Shown here: positions 18,952-28,425 of the stretch, piece after piece | Position numbering within the stretch: position 1 is the first letter of the stretch | Layout of the letters: every line of letters starts with the position of its first letter | Assembly: GCA_014762635.1 (NCBI GenBank) | Contig: JABURR010000091.1 | Coordinates: 24,229 to 88,228, forward strand | Source: Paracoccaceae bacterium | GTDB lineage: Bacteria > Pseudomonadota > Alphaproteobacteria > Rhodobacterales > Rhodobacteraceae | Length of the DNA: 64,000 nucleotides | Reading direction: 5' to 3' | Translations under genes and position numbers: made by a program | The notes under the pieces: generated by a model | What the model was told of the DNA's origin: nothing | The model's database searches: none | The model's input: the letters and a program-made list of their open reading frames with translations, nothing else

Positions 18952-19269
18952 TCAGTCGGGAATACGCGTGCGCAGGAAAAGGTAGAGCGGCAGCCCGCAA
19001 CTCACCCCGATGCACCACGTCGCGGGGATCGCCCAGAGCGCGCTCCAGTTCCGGCGCACACGGGTTTCGGCCACGATCCAGACCGTGAGCGAAATCGCCG
19101 CGATGGTCAGGTCCCAGGTCAGGCCGGTGGCGCTGTCGTTGACATACCAGGCGTCGATCATGCCGCCCCAGTCCCAGTCGTTGGCCGAAAGCCAGGACAT
19201 GAAATAGTACATCGGATGCACCGCGCCCCAGGCGGCCAGCCCGAGGTAGCTCATTCTGAGTGGGGACAT
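18952..19269 (-). CDS. DUF2834 family membrane protein
   Basis: 105 residues from the ATG at 19269 ([15 protein letters not shown]). Three predicted helices and the family-type segments HPMYYFMSWLSAN and LTWDLTIAAISLTVWIVAE place it in DUF2834, small inner-membrane proteins without known function. Its ATG overlaps the TGA of the upstream lipoprotein gene by one base (TGATG), so translation is coupled in the order argH - lipoprotein - DUF2834. A longer open frame upstream overlaps argH and is rejected. Confidence 0.82.
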   Translation of the reverse strand: MSPLRMSYLGLAAWGAVHPMYYFMSWLSANDWDWGGMIDAWYVNDSATGLTWDLTIAAISLTVWIVAETRVRRNWSALWAIPATWCIGVSCGLPLYLFLRTRIPD

Positions 19270-19409
19270 CAGCCGCCCACCTTTATCCCGATGCTTGCGC
19301 TGCCGCTGATCGTCAGCCCTGCGTCCCGGCTCGGCGGGATCGGGGGGCCGTCCACGCCACAGGCGCTTAGCGTCATGGCAAGGGCAAGCAGAACCAGTGC
19401 CGGCTTCAT
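19269..19409 (-). CDS. Tiny lipoprotein, LptM-like, between argH and DUF2834
   Basis: 46 residues, below the usual ORF cutoff. A lipoprotein signal peptide ([17 protein letters not shown]) places lipidated Cys17 after the LSAC lipobox, followed by [10 protein letters not shown]. The CGxxGPPxPP pattern resembles LptM/YifL-type lipoproteins, which in proteobacteria sit between argH and lysA and help LptD maturation. Its ATG overlaps the argH stop by four bases (ATGA) and its TGA overlaps the next ATG, so all three genes are coupled. The LptM assignment is an inference from motif and argH linkage. Confidence 0.75.
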   Translation of the reverse strand: MKPALVLLALAMTLSACGVDGPPIPPSRDAGLTISGSASIGIKVGG

Positions 19410-20797
19410 CCGAGTCTCTCCTTCCAGCGGTCGACCTGGACGCGCACCTGGTCCGGCGCCGTCCCGCCATAGGAGGTACGGCTGCGTACCGAATTGTCTA
19501 CCCCGAGCACGTCGAAGACGCCTTCGGTAATGGCATCGTGAACGCCCTGCATCTCGGCCAGGCTCAGGTCGGGCAGGTCGCAGCCCTTCTTCTCAGCCAG
19601 AGCGACGAGGCTGCCGGTGACATGGTGGGCATCGCGGAACGGCAGGTTCAGCTCGCGCACCAGCCAGTCGGCAAGGTCGGTCGCGGTGGAAAACCCGCTG
19701 GCCGCCGCGGTTTCCAGGGCCGGGCGGTTGGCGCTCATGTCGCGGACCATGCCTTCCATGGCAGCCAGCGCCAGCATCAGGTTGTCGGCGGCGTCGAAGA
19801 CCTGTTCCTTGTCTTCCTGCATGTCCTTGGAATAGGCCAGCGGCAACCCTTTCATCACCGTCATCAGCGCGACATTGGCCCCGAAGATCCGGCCGATCTT
19901 GGCACGGATCAGCTCTGCCGCGTCGGGGTTCTTCTTCTGCGGCATGATCGAGGAGCCGGTCGAGAACCGGTCCGACAGGGTCACGAAGCGGAACTGGGCC
20001 GAGGACCAGATCACGAGCTCTTCTGCGAAGCGGCTCAGGTGCATGGCGCAGATCGAGGCCGCGGCCAGGAACTCCAGCGCGAAATCCCGGTCGCTCACTG
20101 CATCCAGCGAATTCGCCGTGGGCCGGTCGAAGCCCAGCGCCTGCGCGGTCATCAAGCGGTCGATCGGGAAAGAGGTCCCCGCCAGCGCCGCCGAGCCCAG
20201 CGGGCTTTCGTTCATCCGCGCCCGCGCGTCGCGAAACCGGCCCATGTCGCGGCCGAACATCTCGACATAGGCCATCATGTGATGGCCCCAGGTCACCGGC
20301 TGCGCGGTCTGCAGATGCGTGAAGCCCGGCATCACCCAGTCGGCCCCGGCCTCGGCCTGCTCGAGCAGCGCGCGGATCAGCGCCTCGAGCCCGGCTACGG
20401 CAGCGTCGATCTGGTCCCGCACCCAGAGGCGGAAATCAGTCGCCACCTGGTCGTTGCGGCTGCGCGCGGTATGAAGCCGCCCGGCAGGTTCGCCGATGAT
20501 CTCTTTCAGGCGGGCCTCCACGTTCATGTGGATGTCTTCCAGCGCCTTGGAAAACGGGAAATCCCCCTGCTCGATCTCTGACAAGACCGTGAGCAGCCCT
20601 TCCCGGATCGCCTCCGCATCGTTATCGCTGATGATGCCTGTCGCGGCCAGCATGGCCGCATGGGCGCGTGAGCCCGCGATATCCTGGGCGTAGAGCCGCT
20701 TGTCGAAATCGATCGAGGCGTTGATCGCCTCCATGATCGCATCCGGACCGGCGGCGAAACGCCCGCCCCACATCGCATTGGAAGACTTGTCAGCCAT
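19406..20797 (-). CDS. argH: Argininosuccinate lyase
   Basis: 463 residues, normal length. Cleaves argininosuccinate to arginine and fumarate, the last step of arginine synthesis. Conserved blocks: NAMWGGRFA at the start, the [16 protein letters not shown] region with the catalytic His neighbourhood, [13 protein letters not shown], and the fumarase/aspartase superfamily signature [11 protein letters not shown] containing the mobile-loop serine. The start at 20797 is chosen because the upstream extension antisense to tlpA has no homology-like character. It is divergent from tlpA with only 20 bases between the starts, an arrangement common in Rhodobacteraceae. Confidence 0.97.
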   Translation of the reverse strand: MADKSSNAMWGGRFAAGPDAIMEAINASIDFDKRLYAQDIAGSRAHAAMLAATGIISDNDAEAIREGLLTVLSEIEQGDFPFSKALEDIHMNVEARLKEIIGEPAGRLHTARSRNDQVATDFRLWVRDQIDAAVAGLEALIRALLEQAEAGADWVMPGFTHLQTAQPVTWGHHMMAYVEMFGRDMGRFRDARARMNESPLGSAALAGTSFPIDRLMTAQALGFDRPTANSLDAVSDRDFALEFLAAASICAMHLSRFAEELVIWSSAQFRFVTLSDRFSTGSSIMPQKKNPDAAELIRAKIGRIFGANVALMTVMKGLPLAYSKDMQEDKEQVFDAADNLMLALAAMEGMVRDMSANRPALETAAASGFSTATDLADWLVRELNLPFRDAHHVTGSLVALAEKKGCDLPDLSLAEMQGVHDAITEGVFDVLGVDNSVRSRTSYGGTAPDQVRVQVDRWKERLG

Positions 20798-20817
20798 TTG
20801 GCACCCGGGAGAAAAAG

Positions 20818-21378
20818 ATGAATTGGTTTCGGTCTGCAGTCCTCTACACGGCGCTTGCACTCGGTGCAAATACGGCGATGGCCGATACCGCCGCGCTCGA
20901 GGCTCTGCGCGAAGGCACGATGAAGAAGCTCGTCTTTCATACCGAGCCGCAACCGGTGCCCGAAGCGATCTTCGTCGATGCCGAGGGTAGCCCGGTCGAC
21001 CTGGCCGAGTATCACGGCAAATACGTTTTGCTGAACTTCTGGGCCACATGGTGCGCGCCCTGCCGTGCGGAAATGCCCTCGCTCGCCGCACTGCAGGCCG
21101 AGTTGGGCGGCGACGGCTTCGCGGTGGTGACGGTGGCCACGGGCCGCAACTCAGTTGCCGGTATCCGTCGCTTCTTCGAGGAAACCGGCGTCACCAACCT
21201 GCCTCAATACCGGGATCCGAATGGCGCCGTGGCGCGCGAGATGGGCGTTCTGGGTCTGCCGATCACGGTGCTTCTTGACCCGGAAGGGCAGGAAATCGCC
21301 CGGCTGCGCGGTGATGCGGAATGGGACAGCGAAAGCGCCAAGGCGATCATCTCGGCGCTTCTTGTCGGCGAAAGCTGA
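20818..21378 (+). CDS. tlpA: TlpA-family thiol:disulfide oxidoreductase
   Basis: 186 residues with a signal peptide or N-terminal anchor (to about residue 22, ANTAMA). Thioredoxin fold with the redox motif WCAPC following NFWAT and the cis-Pro segment [10 protein letters not shown]. TlpA-like proteins reduce periplasmic disulfides, typically for cytochrome c maturation or assembly of the cytochrome oxidase CuA site. The start follows a GGGAGAAAAAG ribosome binding site. Divergent from argH and convergent with tag, six bases apart. Confidence 0.9.
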   Translation: MNWFRSAVLYTALALGANTAMADTAALEALREGTMKKLVFHTEPQPVPEAIFVDAEGSPVDLAEYHGKYVLLNFWATWCAPCRAEMPSLAALQAELGGDGFAVVTVATGRNSVAGIRRFFEETGVTNLPQYRDPNGAVAREMGVLGLPITVLLDPEGQEIARLRGDAEWDSESAKAIISALLVGES

Positions 21379-21384
21379 CGCAGG

Positions 21385-21954
21385 TCAGCCCCGACCGCCA
21401 AGTTCCCCGTGGCGCGGGCAACAGGTCAGGTGGTCGTTCACCATCCCCGTGGCCTGCATGAAGGCATAGGTGATCGTCGGGCCGCAGAACCGGAAGCCTT
21501 CTGACTTCAGGTCCTTCGAGACTTGCCGCGAGAGCGGCGTTTCCGCCGGAACCTCGGCCATGGAGTTGAACGCGTTCTGGATCGGTACGCCGCCGACCCG
21601 GCCCCAGAGGAATTCCGAAAACCCCTCCCGGCCTTCGATCTCCAGATAGGCCCGGGCGTTACCGATGGCGGCCTCGATCTTGCCCCGGTGCCGCACGATG
21701 CCCGGGTCAGACAGCAGGCGCGTGATCTCAACCTCGCCCCATTCGGCAATCTGCTCGGGGTCGAACCCGGCGAAGGCCGCGCGGAAATTCTCGCGCTTGC
21801 GCAGAATGGTGATCCAGGCCAGCCCCGCCTGAAACCCGTCAAGGATCAGCTTCTCCCAAAGCGCCCGGCTGTCATATTCCGGAACGCCCCATTCTGTGTC
21901 GTGGTAGTCGACATAAAGCGGATCGCTCCCGCACCAGTCACAGCGTTGTTCCAT
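21385..21954 (-). CDS. tag: DNA-3-methyladenine glycosylase I
   Basis: 189 residues. Removes 3-methyladenine from alkylated DNA in base-excision repair. The start RCDWCGSDPLYVDYHDTEWGVP contains the first Cys and His zinc ligands and the catalytic Glu of the Tag family; the C-terminal zinc ligands lie in MVNDHLTCCPRH. The central block FQAGLAWITILRKRENFRAAF is diagnostic. Length is normal. It converges on tlpA and is divergent from the EAL gene. Confidence 0.96.
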   Translation of the reverse strand: MEQRCDWCGSDPLYVDYHDTEWGVPEYDSRALWEKLILDGFQAGLAWITILRKRENFRAAFAGFDPEQIAEWGEVEITRLLSDPGIVRHRGKIEAAIGNARAYLEIEGREGFSEFLWGRVGGVPIQNAFNSMAEVPAETPLSRQVSKDLKSEGFRFCGPTITYAFMQATGMVNDHLTCCPRHGELGGRG

Positions 21955-22030
21955 GAGGCCTCCGGACGGCGTTTACCGAATCTTCGTCATCTTCGCCGCA
22001 GTGTCGGACCTGCAATGACGGAGAACTGAA

Positions 22031-22873
22031 ATGAACAAAACAGGAACAACTGGCAATCGTCAAGCAGAGCCTGGCATGGACAGCCCCCTCTCCGTCGCCA
22101 TGTCGATGCGGGATCGCGAAACCCTGGACATGGTGAAGGACGCGCTGCGGCGCCGCAACGTGGTGTTGGCCTACCAACCCATCGTCAACGCGGCCCGCCC
22201 GGACCGGCCTGCCTTCTACGAAGGTTTGCTGCGTGTGCTGGACCCTTCGGGCCGAATCATCCCGGCCCGGGACTTCATCGGCGCGGTCGAAACCCATGAA
22301 ACCGGCCGCATCCTGGATTGCCTCGCGCTGGAACTGGGTCTTGCGGCCCTAGCCGACAACCCGACCCTGCGTATCGCGATCAACATGTCCGCCCGGTCCA
22401 TCGGCTATGCCCGCTGGAATGCGGTGCTGGAAGAGGGGCTTTCACGCGACCCCACGACCGCCGAACGCCTGATCCTGGAAATCACCGAATCCTCGGCCAT
22501 GCTCATGCCCGAGATCGTCACCGCCTTCATGGCGGACCTGCAGGGCCGCGGCATCGCCTTCGCGCTGGATGACTTCGGTGCAGGCTACACGGCGTTCAGG
22601 TATTTCAAGGAGTTCGACTTCGACTTCGTGAAAATCGACGGCCAGTTCATCCGCGGCATCCCGCACTCTCCGGACAACCAGGTGCTGACCCGCGCGCTGG
22701 TTTCCATCGCCCGGCATTTCGGGATGTTCACCATCGCCGAAAGCGTCGAAACGGCGGATGAGGCGGCGTTCCTGACGGCCCTTGGCGTGGACTGCCTGCA
22801 AGGCTACCACTTCGGCGCGCCGACGATCGAACCCGTTTGGGCAGAAGGCAAGACGCAGCGGCGCGCCGGGTAA
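22031..22873 (+). CDS. Stand-alone EAL-domain c-di-GMP phosphodiesterase
   Basis: 280 residues, essentially one EAL domain after a short N-terminal helix, with no membrane or sensor domain. The signature is EGL rather than EAL (YEGLLRV), but the metal-binding Glu is kept, as are the Asn of INMSARS, the Glu pair of LEITES, the DDFGAGYTAF loop, the Lys of VKIDGQF, the Glu of AESVET and the QGYHFG end. It should therefore hydrolyse c-di-GMP to pGpG. Its lack of an input domain implies regulation by expression or a partner. Divergent from tag. Confidence 0.9.
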   Translation: MNKTGTTGNRQAEPGMDSPLSVAMSMRDRETLDMVKDALRRRNVVLAYQPIVNAARPDRPAFYEGLLRVLDPSGRIIPARDFIGAVETHETGRILDCLALELGLAALADNPTLRIAINMSARSIGYARWNAVLEEGLSRDPTTAERLILEITESSAMLMPEIVTAFMADLQGRGIAFALDDFGAGYTAFRYFKEFDFDFVKIDGQFIRGIPHSPDNQVLTRALVSIARHFGMFTIAESVETADEAAFLTALGVDCLQGYHFGAPTIEPVWAEGKTQRRAG

Positions 22874-23018
22874 ATGCCGCAGCGCAGCATAGTTTGGTTG
22901 CTAAGCAAGTTTCGAACCTGTAGGAACTCTCGCGACGGGCGGGGGATTGGATCTGTCGTTGCCCGGCAGACTCTCTTCAGACTTCGCCCAGCCATCGCTC
23001 TGAGCAAGAGGAGAGACC

Positions 23019-24194
23019 ATGACCAACGTCGTAATCGCATCAGCAGCCCGGACGCCTGTCGGCAGTTTCGGCGGTTCCTTCGCGAACACGCCTGCCCATG
23101 ACCTGGGTGCAGCGGTGCTGGAGGCCCTCGTGGCCCGCGCCGGAATTGAAAAAAGCGACGTCTCCGAAACGATCCTCGGCCAGGTCCTGACCGGCGGCCA
23201 GGGCCAGAACCCGGCCCGCCAGGCGCACATCAACGCAGGCCTGCCGATCGAAAGCGCCGCCTGGGGCATCAACCAGGTCTGCGGCTCGGGCCTGCGTGCC
23301 GTCGCGCTTGCCGCCCAGCACATCCAGCTTGGCGATGCGTCGATCGTCGCCGCGGGTGGGCAGGAAAACATGTCCATGAGCCCCCATGTCGCGAACCTGC
23401 GTCAGGGTCACAAGATGGGCGACATGAAGTTCATCGACTCGATGATCAAGGACGGCCTGTGGGACGCGTTCAACGGCTACCACATGGGCCAGACCGCCGA
23501 GAACGTCGCCGAGAAGTGGCAGATCAGCCGCGACCAGCAGGACGAGTTCGCCCTCGCCTCGCAGAACAAGGCCGAAGCCGCCCAGAAGGCCGGCAAGTTC
23601 GACGACGAGATGATCGCCTTCACCATCAAGACCCGCAAGGGCGACATCGTGGTGGACAAGGACGAATACATCCGCCACGGCGCGACGATCGAAAGCATGC
23701 AGAAACTGCGCCCGGCCTTCACCAAGGACGGCTCGGTCACCGCGGCGAACGCCTCTGGCATCAACGACGGCGCTGCCGGCGCCCTGCTGATGAGCGCCGA
23801 CGAGGCCGAGAAGCGCGGCATCGAACCGCTCGCGCGCATCGCCTCCTACGCCACCGCCGGGCTTGATCCGTCGATCATGGGTGTCGGCCCGATCCACGCG
23901 AGCCGCAAGGCGCTCGAAAGGGCTGGCTGGAAGGTCGAGGATCTGGATCTGGTGGAAGCCAACGAGGCCTTCGCCGCCCAGGCCTGCGCCGTGAACAAGG
24001 ACATGGGCTGGGATCCGGCCATGGTAAACGTGAACGGCGGCGCCATCGCCATCGGCCACCCGATCGGTGCGTCTGGCGCCCGGGTGCTCAACACGCTGCT
24101 CTTCGAAATGAAGCGTCGCGACGCGAAGAAAGGCCTCGCCACGCTGTGCATCGGCGGCGGCATGGGCGTCGCCATGTGCGTTGAGCGTCCGTAA
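23019..24194 (+). CDS. phaA: Acetyl-CoA acetyltransferase (beta-ketothiolase) PhaA
   Basis: 391 residues. Condenses two acetyl-CoA to acetoacetyl-CoA, the first step of polyhydroxybutyrate synthesis, and can also run thiolytically. The nucleophilic Cys lies in [11 protein letters not shown] (near residue 88), the catalytic His in [19 protein letters not shown], and the second Cys in [20 protein letters not shown] ribosome binding site lies just before the ATG. Followed by phaB after a 99-base gap with a perfect hairpin. The polymer synthase phaC is not in the window. Confidence 0.96.
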   Translation: MTNVVIASAARTPVGSFGGSFANTPAHDLGAAVLEALVARAGIEKSDVSETILGQVLTGGQGQNPARQAHINAGLPIESAAWGINQVCGSGLRAVALAAQHIQLGDASIVAAGGQENMSMSPHVANLRQGHKMGDMKFIDSMIKDGLWDAFNGYHMGQTAENVAEKWQISRDQQDEFALASQNKAEAAQKAGKFDDEMIAFTIKTRKGDIVVDKDEYIRHGATIESMQKLRPAFTKDGSVTAANASGINDGAAGALLMSADEAEKRGIEPLARIASYATAGLDPSIMGVGPIHASRKALERAGWKVEDLDLVEANEAFAAQACAVNKDMGWDPAMVNVNGGAIAIGHPIGASGARVLNTLLFEMKRRDAKKGLATLCIGGGMGVAMCVERP

Positions 24195-24206
24195 CACCCG
24201 CATAGC

Positions 24207-24234
24207 GGCCATGCAGGAAAAGCGCTGCATGGCC
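24207..24234 (+). terminator. Intercistronic hairpin between phaA and phaB
   Basis: GGCCATGCAG and CTGCATGGCC form a perfect 10-bp stem with an eight-base loop, 12 bases after the phaA stop. There is no T tail, so it more likely stabilises or attenuates than terminates. Confidence 0.55.
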
Positions 24235-24293
24235 ACAACCTTGCCGGGTATAGGACCGGCAACCTGAAACAACATCTCAAGGGGGAATTTGAA

Positions 24294-25016
24294 ATGGGAC
24301 GAGTGGCACTTGTCACCGGCGGCTCGCGCGGCATCGGTGAAGCAATTTCCAAGGCACTGAAGGCGGAAGGCTACGACGTGGCCGCCACCTACGCTGGCAA
24401 CGACGAGAAGGCCGCCGCCTTCACCGAAGCCACCGGCATCAAGACCTACAAGTGGAACGTGGCCGATTACGAAGCCTCGAAGGCGGGCATCGCCCAAGTC
24501 GAGGCCGACCTGGGCCCGATCGACGTGGTTGTCGCGAACGCCGGCATTACCCGTGACGCGCCCTTCCACAAGATGACGCCCGAGCAGTGGAACGAGGTGA
24601 TCGACACCAACCTCACCGGTGTCTTCAACACCGTCCACCCTGTCTGGCCCGGCATGCGCGAGCGCAAGTTCGGCCGCATCATCGTGATCAGCTCGATCAA
24701 CGGCCAGAAGGGTCAGTTCGGCCAGGTGAACTATGCCGCGACCAAGGCCGGCGATCTGGGCATCGTCAAGTCGCTGGCCCAGGAAGGCGCCCGCGCCGGG
24801 ATCACCGCGAACGCGATCTGCCCCGGCTATATCGCCACCGAGATGGTGATGGCGGTTCCGGAGAAAGTGCGCGAGTCGATCATCGGCCAGATTCCTGCCG
24901 GTCGTCTGGGTGAGCCGGAAGAGATCGCGCGCTGCGTGACCTTCCTTGCCTCCGACGATGCGGGCTTCATCAACGGCTCGACCATCTCGGCCAACGGCGC
25001 GCAGTTCTTCTCGTAA
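24294..25016 (+). CDS. phaB: Acetoacetyl-CoA reductase PhaB
   Basis: 240 residues, short-chain dehydrogenase. NADPH-dependent reduction of acetoacetyl-CoA to (R)-3-hydroxybutyryl-CoA for polyhydroxybutyrate. The cofactor-binding TGGSRGIGEAIS motif is at residues 9-20; the NAGITRD segment, catalytic Ser in VISSINGQKGQ, and YAATK (Tyr and Lys) are intact. It keeps the PhaB-type GQFGQVNY neighbourhood. The preceding AAGGGGGAA is a clear ribosome binding site. It ends at a strong terminator. Confidence 0.96.
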   Translation: MGRVALVTGGSRGIGEAISKALKAEGYDVAATYAGNDEKAAAFTEATGIKTYKWNVADYEASKAGIAQVEADLGPIDVVVANAGITRDAPFHKMTPEQWNEVIDTNLTGVFNTVHPVWPGMRERKFGRIIVISSINGQKGQFGQVNYAATKAGDLGIVKSLAQEGARAGITANAICPGYIATEMVMAVPEKVRESIIGQIPAGRLGEPEEIARCVTFLASDDAGFINGSTISANGAQFFS

Positions 25017-25042
25017 GAACTTCGTACCGGAACGATTCTTGC

Positions 25043-25070
25043 GCCCCCGCTTCGGCGGGGGCTTTTCTTT
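25043..25070 (+). terminator. Rho-independent terminator after phaB
   Basis: GCCCCCGC-TTCG-GCGGGGGC, an 8-bp GC stem with a stable TTCG tetraloop, is followed by TTTTCTTT. It lies 26 bases after the phaB stop. The following 200 bases before the DUF465 gene hold no gene that I can support. Confidence 0.92.
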
Positions 25071-25271
25071 GTCTGGCCGTCTTTCTGACCGAGATCGGGT
25101 TCAGGTTCTTTACTGGGGACAAGGGTTCGTGACAGTGCGCCGTCGCATCAGATGCGGCACCGCATTCAAATACTTGAAGCCCTGTCGCGGCGGGCTCGTA
25201 CAAGACGCCCCCCGCACGGATTGCTGGTCGCGCAGTGTTTGCCGCGCGCACCAGCTTGGTGTCACGCCGCG

Positions 25272-25436
25272 TTAGTGCGAAAGACGCTCGATTTCTTCCT
25301 TGAGGCGCAATTTCTGCTTCTTGAGCTCGGTGATATTGAGATCGTCACTCGCCGGACTTCGTTGTGCGAGTTCAACCTTTTCGGAGAGGGCTTGGTGTTT
25401 CTTCCGGAGTTCCTGCAGATGCGAACTCAAGCTCAT
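25272..25436 (-). CDS. DUF465/YdcH family small helical protein
   Basis: 54 residues from the ATG at 25436, which is preceded by a strong GAGGAGGAC ribosome binding site; an in-frame extension of 20 codons lacks one. The sequence (MSLSSHLQELRKKHQALSEKVE, then ITELKKQKLRLKEEIERL) is a two-helix coiled coil typical of DUF465 (YdcH). These abundant cytoplasmic proteins have no firmly assigned function. It stands alone between phaB and the methyltransferase. Confidence 0.85.
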   Translation of the reverse strand: MSLSSHLQELRKKHQALSEKVELAQRSPASDDLNITELKKQKLRLKEEIERLSH

Positions 25437-25559
25437 CGTCGTCCTCCTCTCAATGATGTAGGATTTCAGTCCAGCATAAAATCCGAGTCGTGTCACGCGC
25501 GCTTACGTCGCATGTGCCATCAAAGTTGACAGACAGGCCTTTCCAAGAGGTGAATCCCG

Positions 25560-26312
25560 CTACGCGAGAGGCAGCGGCGCAGCCTCGCGCAGGATGTCCC
25601 GCACCTCGGGGCGGTAGCTTTCGCCATCCTTCTCGTGCCGGTCACCCTCGTGCAGGATCAGAGGCGCCAGAAGCCGCAGCGCGCCACGACCACCCTTACG
25701 GACCTGCAGAATCACCAGTTCCGCCGCACGGTCCAACCGCGGTGCGAGCGGCTTGATCAGCAGGCTGCCGGCGCGAGCGTCACAGGCGCAAAGCGCATCC
25801 TGCAGCCGCTCGGCCTTGAGGATAAGCGTCAGCCGCCCGCCCGGTTTCAACCGCCGCAGTCCCGCGTCGACCCAGTCCGCCAGCGGCACGTCTTCGCCCA
25901 ACGCGGTTTCTCGCCCCCCATCCGGGGCAGCCGTGCCGCGATGGCGCAGAAAGTAGGGCGGGTTGGCCATGACGTGATCGAAGCTGCGGGACTTCAGGTC
26001 CACAGGCAGGGTCCGCAAGTCCGAAGTCACGACCTCCAGGGCGATCCCGTTGGCGCTGGCATTTTCGCGTGCAAGATCCGCGTAGGCGGGTTGCAGTTCG
26101 ACACCGACCTGGCCCAGCCCGGGCACCCGTGCGGCGAGGCAGAGGCTCGCTGCCCCGACGCCGAGGCCCAACTCCAGCACCGACTCGCCGGGCCGAGCCG
26201 GAACCGCGGCCGCCAGGAACACGGCATCGACGCCTGAGCGAAACCCCTTGGCGGGCTGGGCCAACGTCAGACGCCCGCCAAGGAACCGATCCCGCGTCAG
26301 CCCGTAGATCAT
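25560..26312 (-). CDS. N6-adenine methyltransferase, tRNA1(Val)-type (TrmN6/YfiC-like)
   Basis: 250 residues. Class I S-adenosylmethionine methyltransferase with VLELGLGVGAASLCLAAR (motif I; ELGxGxG), an acidic VELQP motif II and the adenine-specific NPPY catalytic motif (VMANPPYFL). The N-terminal FLGGRLTLAQPAKGFRSGVDAVFLAA segment is that of the TrmN6 family, which methylates A37 of tRNA1(Val). The start at 26312 overlaps the stop of the DUF2007 gene by four bases. A much longer upstream frame antisense to the polyprenyl synthase is rejected. Confidence 0.85.
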   Translation of the reverse strand: MIYGLTRDRFLGGRLTLAQPAKGFRSGVDAVFLAAAVPARPGESVLELGLGVGAASLCLAARVPGLGQVGVELQPAYADLARENASANGIALEVVTSDLRTLPVDLKSRSFDHVMANPPYFLRHRGTAAPDGGRETALGEDVPLADWVDAGLRRLKPGGRLTLILKAERLQDALCACDARAGSLLIKPLAPRLDRAAELVILQVRKGGRGALRLLAPLILHEGDRHEKDGESYRPEVRDILREAAPLPLA

Positions 26313-26527
26313 GAAGAAACGGGGATATCGTTGTCGCGCATCACCGCGGCGGCCATGAAATGATCGGCGTCGCGGACCATCAGGCGGCGCGGCAGGATGC
26401 CGATCGATCCTTCCAGAACGCTCATGTGGACGTCCATCGGGAAGCAGTCTATACCCTCGCCCTGAAGGAGCGCCGAGGCATAGGCGATGACGGTCGGGTC
26501 CGTGGTTCTGAGCAGCTCTTTCATCAT
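26309..26527 (-). CDS. DUF2007 family small protein
   Basis: 72 residues. The pattern MKELLRTTDPTVIAYASALLQGEGIDCFPMDVHMSVLEGSIGILPRR, read in pieces as (K-E-L-x-R-T-x-D-P), (A-x-L-x-x-E-G-I) and (S-x-x-x-G-S-I-G-x-x-P-R-R-L-x-V), is the DUF2007 ferredoxin-like fold, sometimes called a putative signal-transducing protein. Its function is unknown. It is coupled to the downstream methyltransferase (ATGA) and divergent from the polyprenyl synthase. Either of two adjacent Met codons could start it. Confidence 0.85.
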   Translation of the reverse strand: MMKELLRTTDPTVIAYASALLQGEGIDCFPMDVHMSVLEGSIGILPRRLMVRDADHFMAAAVMRDNDIPVSS

Positions 26528-26576
26528 TCCGACTTAAGGACAAAGGCCCCCCTTTGTCGAGGCAAGTGACGAGACG

Positions 26577-27578
26577 GTGATGGGACTGGACGAAGCCGCT
26601 TTGAAACCGCATGAGCGTCTGGCGGGTCTTCTCGCCGAGGAACTTTCGGCGGTGAACGACCTCATCCGCGAACGCATGGCCTCGGAACATGCGCCGCGCA
26701 TCCCCGAGGTCACGGCCCATCTGATCGAGGCTGGCGGCAAGCGGCTGCGCCCCATGCTGACGTTGGCGGCGGCGCGGATCTGCGGCTACGACGGACCCTA
26801 TCACATCCACCTGGCCGCCACGGTGGAGTTCATCCACACCGCGACGCTGCTGCATGACGACGTGGTGGACGAAAGCGCCCAGCGGCGCGGGCGACCGACG
26901 GCGAACCTGCTGTGGGACAACAAGTCCAGCGTACTGGTGGGCGACTACCTGTTCGCGCGGTCGTTCCAGTTGATGACGGATACCGGCTCGGTGCGGGTGC
27001 TGCGGATCCTGTCGGATGCCTCGGCCACCATCGCCGAGGGCGAGGTGCTGCAACTGACCGCGGCGCAGAACCTGGCGACCACCGAGGAGATCTACCTCAA
27101 GGTGGTGCGCGGCAAGACGGCGGCGCTGTTCTCGGCGGCGACCGAGGTTGGCGGCGTGATCGCCGGGGCGCCCGAGGATCATGTCAAGGCCCTCCATGCC
27201 TATGGCGACGCACTCGGGATCGCGTTCCAGATCACCGACGATCTGCTGGATTACTGGGGCTCGGATGCCACCGGCAAGAACGTCGGCGACGATTTCCGCG
27301 AACGGAAGCTGACCCTGCCGCTGATCAAGGCGGTGGCGAAGGCCGACGAAGAAGAGCGCGCGTTCTGGAAGCGCGTGATCGAGAAGGGCGACCAGCGCGA
27401 CGGCGACTTGGATCATGCGCTGCACCTGCTGAACCAGCACGGCGCGCTGAAGGCCACCCGCAAGGAGGCACTGGCTTGGGCCGAAAAGGCCAAGGCGGCC
27501 CTGGCGCCCCTGCCGGAGAGCGAAGTTCGCCAGATGCTGAGCGATATCGCCGATTACGTCGTGGCGCGGATCACCTGA
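26577..27578 (+). CDS. Long-chain polyprenyl diphosphate synthase (ubiquinone side chain)
   Basis: 333 residues. Head-to-tail prenyl elongating enzyme. The first Asp-rich motif is [10 protein letters not shown] and the second is [10 protein letters not shown]; the residues before the first motif (FIHTATL, small Ala/Thr side) fit a long-chain product such as decaprenyl diphosphate, used for ubiquinone. GGKRLRPML is the isopentenyl diphosphate binding block. GTG at 26577 or the adjacent ATG at 26580 starts it. Its 3' end overlaps the convergent ispE by eight bases, so two isoprenoid genes face each other. Confidence 0.92.
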   Translation: MMGLDEAALKPHERLAGLLAEELSAVNDLIRERMASEHAPRIPEVTAHLIEAGGKRLRPMLTLAAARICGYDGPYHIHLAATVEFIHTATLLHDDVVDESAQRRGRPTANLLWDNKSSVLVGDYLFARSFQLMTDTGSVRVLRILSDASATIAEGEVLQLTAAQNLATTEEIYLKVVRGKTAALFSAATEVGGVIAGAPEDHVKALHAYGDALGIAFQITDDLLDYWGSDATGKNVGDDFRERKLTLPLIKAVAKADEEERAFWKRVIEKGDQRDGDLDHALHLLNQHGALKATRKEALAWAEKAKAALAPLPESEVRQMLSDIADYVVARIT

Positions 27579-28425
27579 CCGGGGTCAGACCGGCCGCCTC
27601 GACCCACCAGTCCGGATGCCGGGCCTTTATCTCGGCAGCGGCGGCGTCCGCTCCGACCCGGTCCGCATAGAGCCCGAAACAGGTGGCACCAGATCCTGAC
27701 ATGCGCGCCAGAAGGCATCCCGGGGTCGCTTCCAGCCGTGCCAGCACAACACCGATGGCCGGCGCCATGGTGCGGGCAGGCAGTTCCAGGTCGTTCCGCT
27801 GTGCTGCCAGCCAGGCGCAGAATGCCTCGGCATCGGGCCAGTCCGGGAAAGGCCCGGGCATCGGCGCGTTGTCCTTTTGACGCAGGGCGCGAAACACCTC
27901 GGGCGTCGACACCGAGACGCCGGGATTGACCAGAACAATGTGCAGCGGCGGCAGCGACGGGACCGGCGAAAGCCCTTCTCCCACCCCGGACATCCGGACC
28001 GGCTGACCGGCAAGGCAGACTGGCACATCCGCGCCAAGGGCCAGAACCGCATCCTCATCCGGCAGGGAAACACCCCATAGCCGCGACAGCGCAAGCAGCG
28101 TCGCCGCCGCATCGGCGGACCCGCCACCGATCCCCGAGGCGACAGGCAGGCGCTTGGTCAGGGTGATCACGGCGCCGCGCGGCGCACCAAGGGACCGGGC
28201 CGCGCACAGGACAAGGTTGTCGTCCGACAGCGGCAGGGCCGAGGCAAACGGCCCCTCGATGGACAGGCCAAGCTCATCGGCTTCGGTCGCCCGGATCGTA
28301 TCGCCGATGTCAGCAAACGCCACGAGACTGTCGAGAAGATGATACCCATCATCCCGCAGCCCAGTCACATGCAGGGTCAGGTTGATCTTTGCAGGCGCGA
28401 AGACCTCAACCGTCTTCGGAGGCAT
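27571..28425 (-). CDS. ispE: 4-diphosphocytidyl-2-C-methyl-D-erythritol kinase
   Basis: 284 residues from the ATG at 28425. GHMP kinase of the non-mevalonate isoprenoid pathway; it phosphorylates the 2-hydroxyl of CDP-methylerythritol. [14 protein letters not shown] is the N-terminal family signature with the catalytic Lys; the ATP-binding loop is [18 protein letters not shown]; the third GHMP motif is [13 protein letters not shown] near the C-terminus. The start overlaps the 3' end of the upstream TPR gene by 20 bases. A longer in-frame extension would lie inside that gene. Confidence 0.95.
   Translation of the reverse strand: MPPKTVEVFAPAKINLTLHVTGLRDDGYHLLDSLVAFADIGDTIRATEADELGLSIEGPFASALPLSDDNLVLCAARSLGAPRGAVITLTKRLPVASGIGGGSADAAATLLALSRLWGVSLPDEDAVLALGADVPVCLAGQPVRMSGVGEGLSPVPSLPPLHIVLVNPGVSVSTPEVFRALRQKDNAPMPGPFPDWPDAEAFCAWLAAQRNDLELPARTMAPAIGVVLARLEATPGCLLARMSGSGATCFGLYADRVGADAAAAEIKARHPDWWVEAAGLTPVR

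Noticed and set aside
22031..22873. Degenerate, inactive EAL domain because the signature is EGL
   Set aside because: The metal-binding Glu and all other catalytic residues that I can place are retained.
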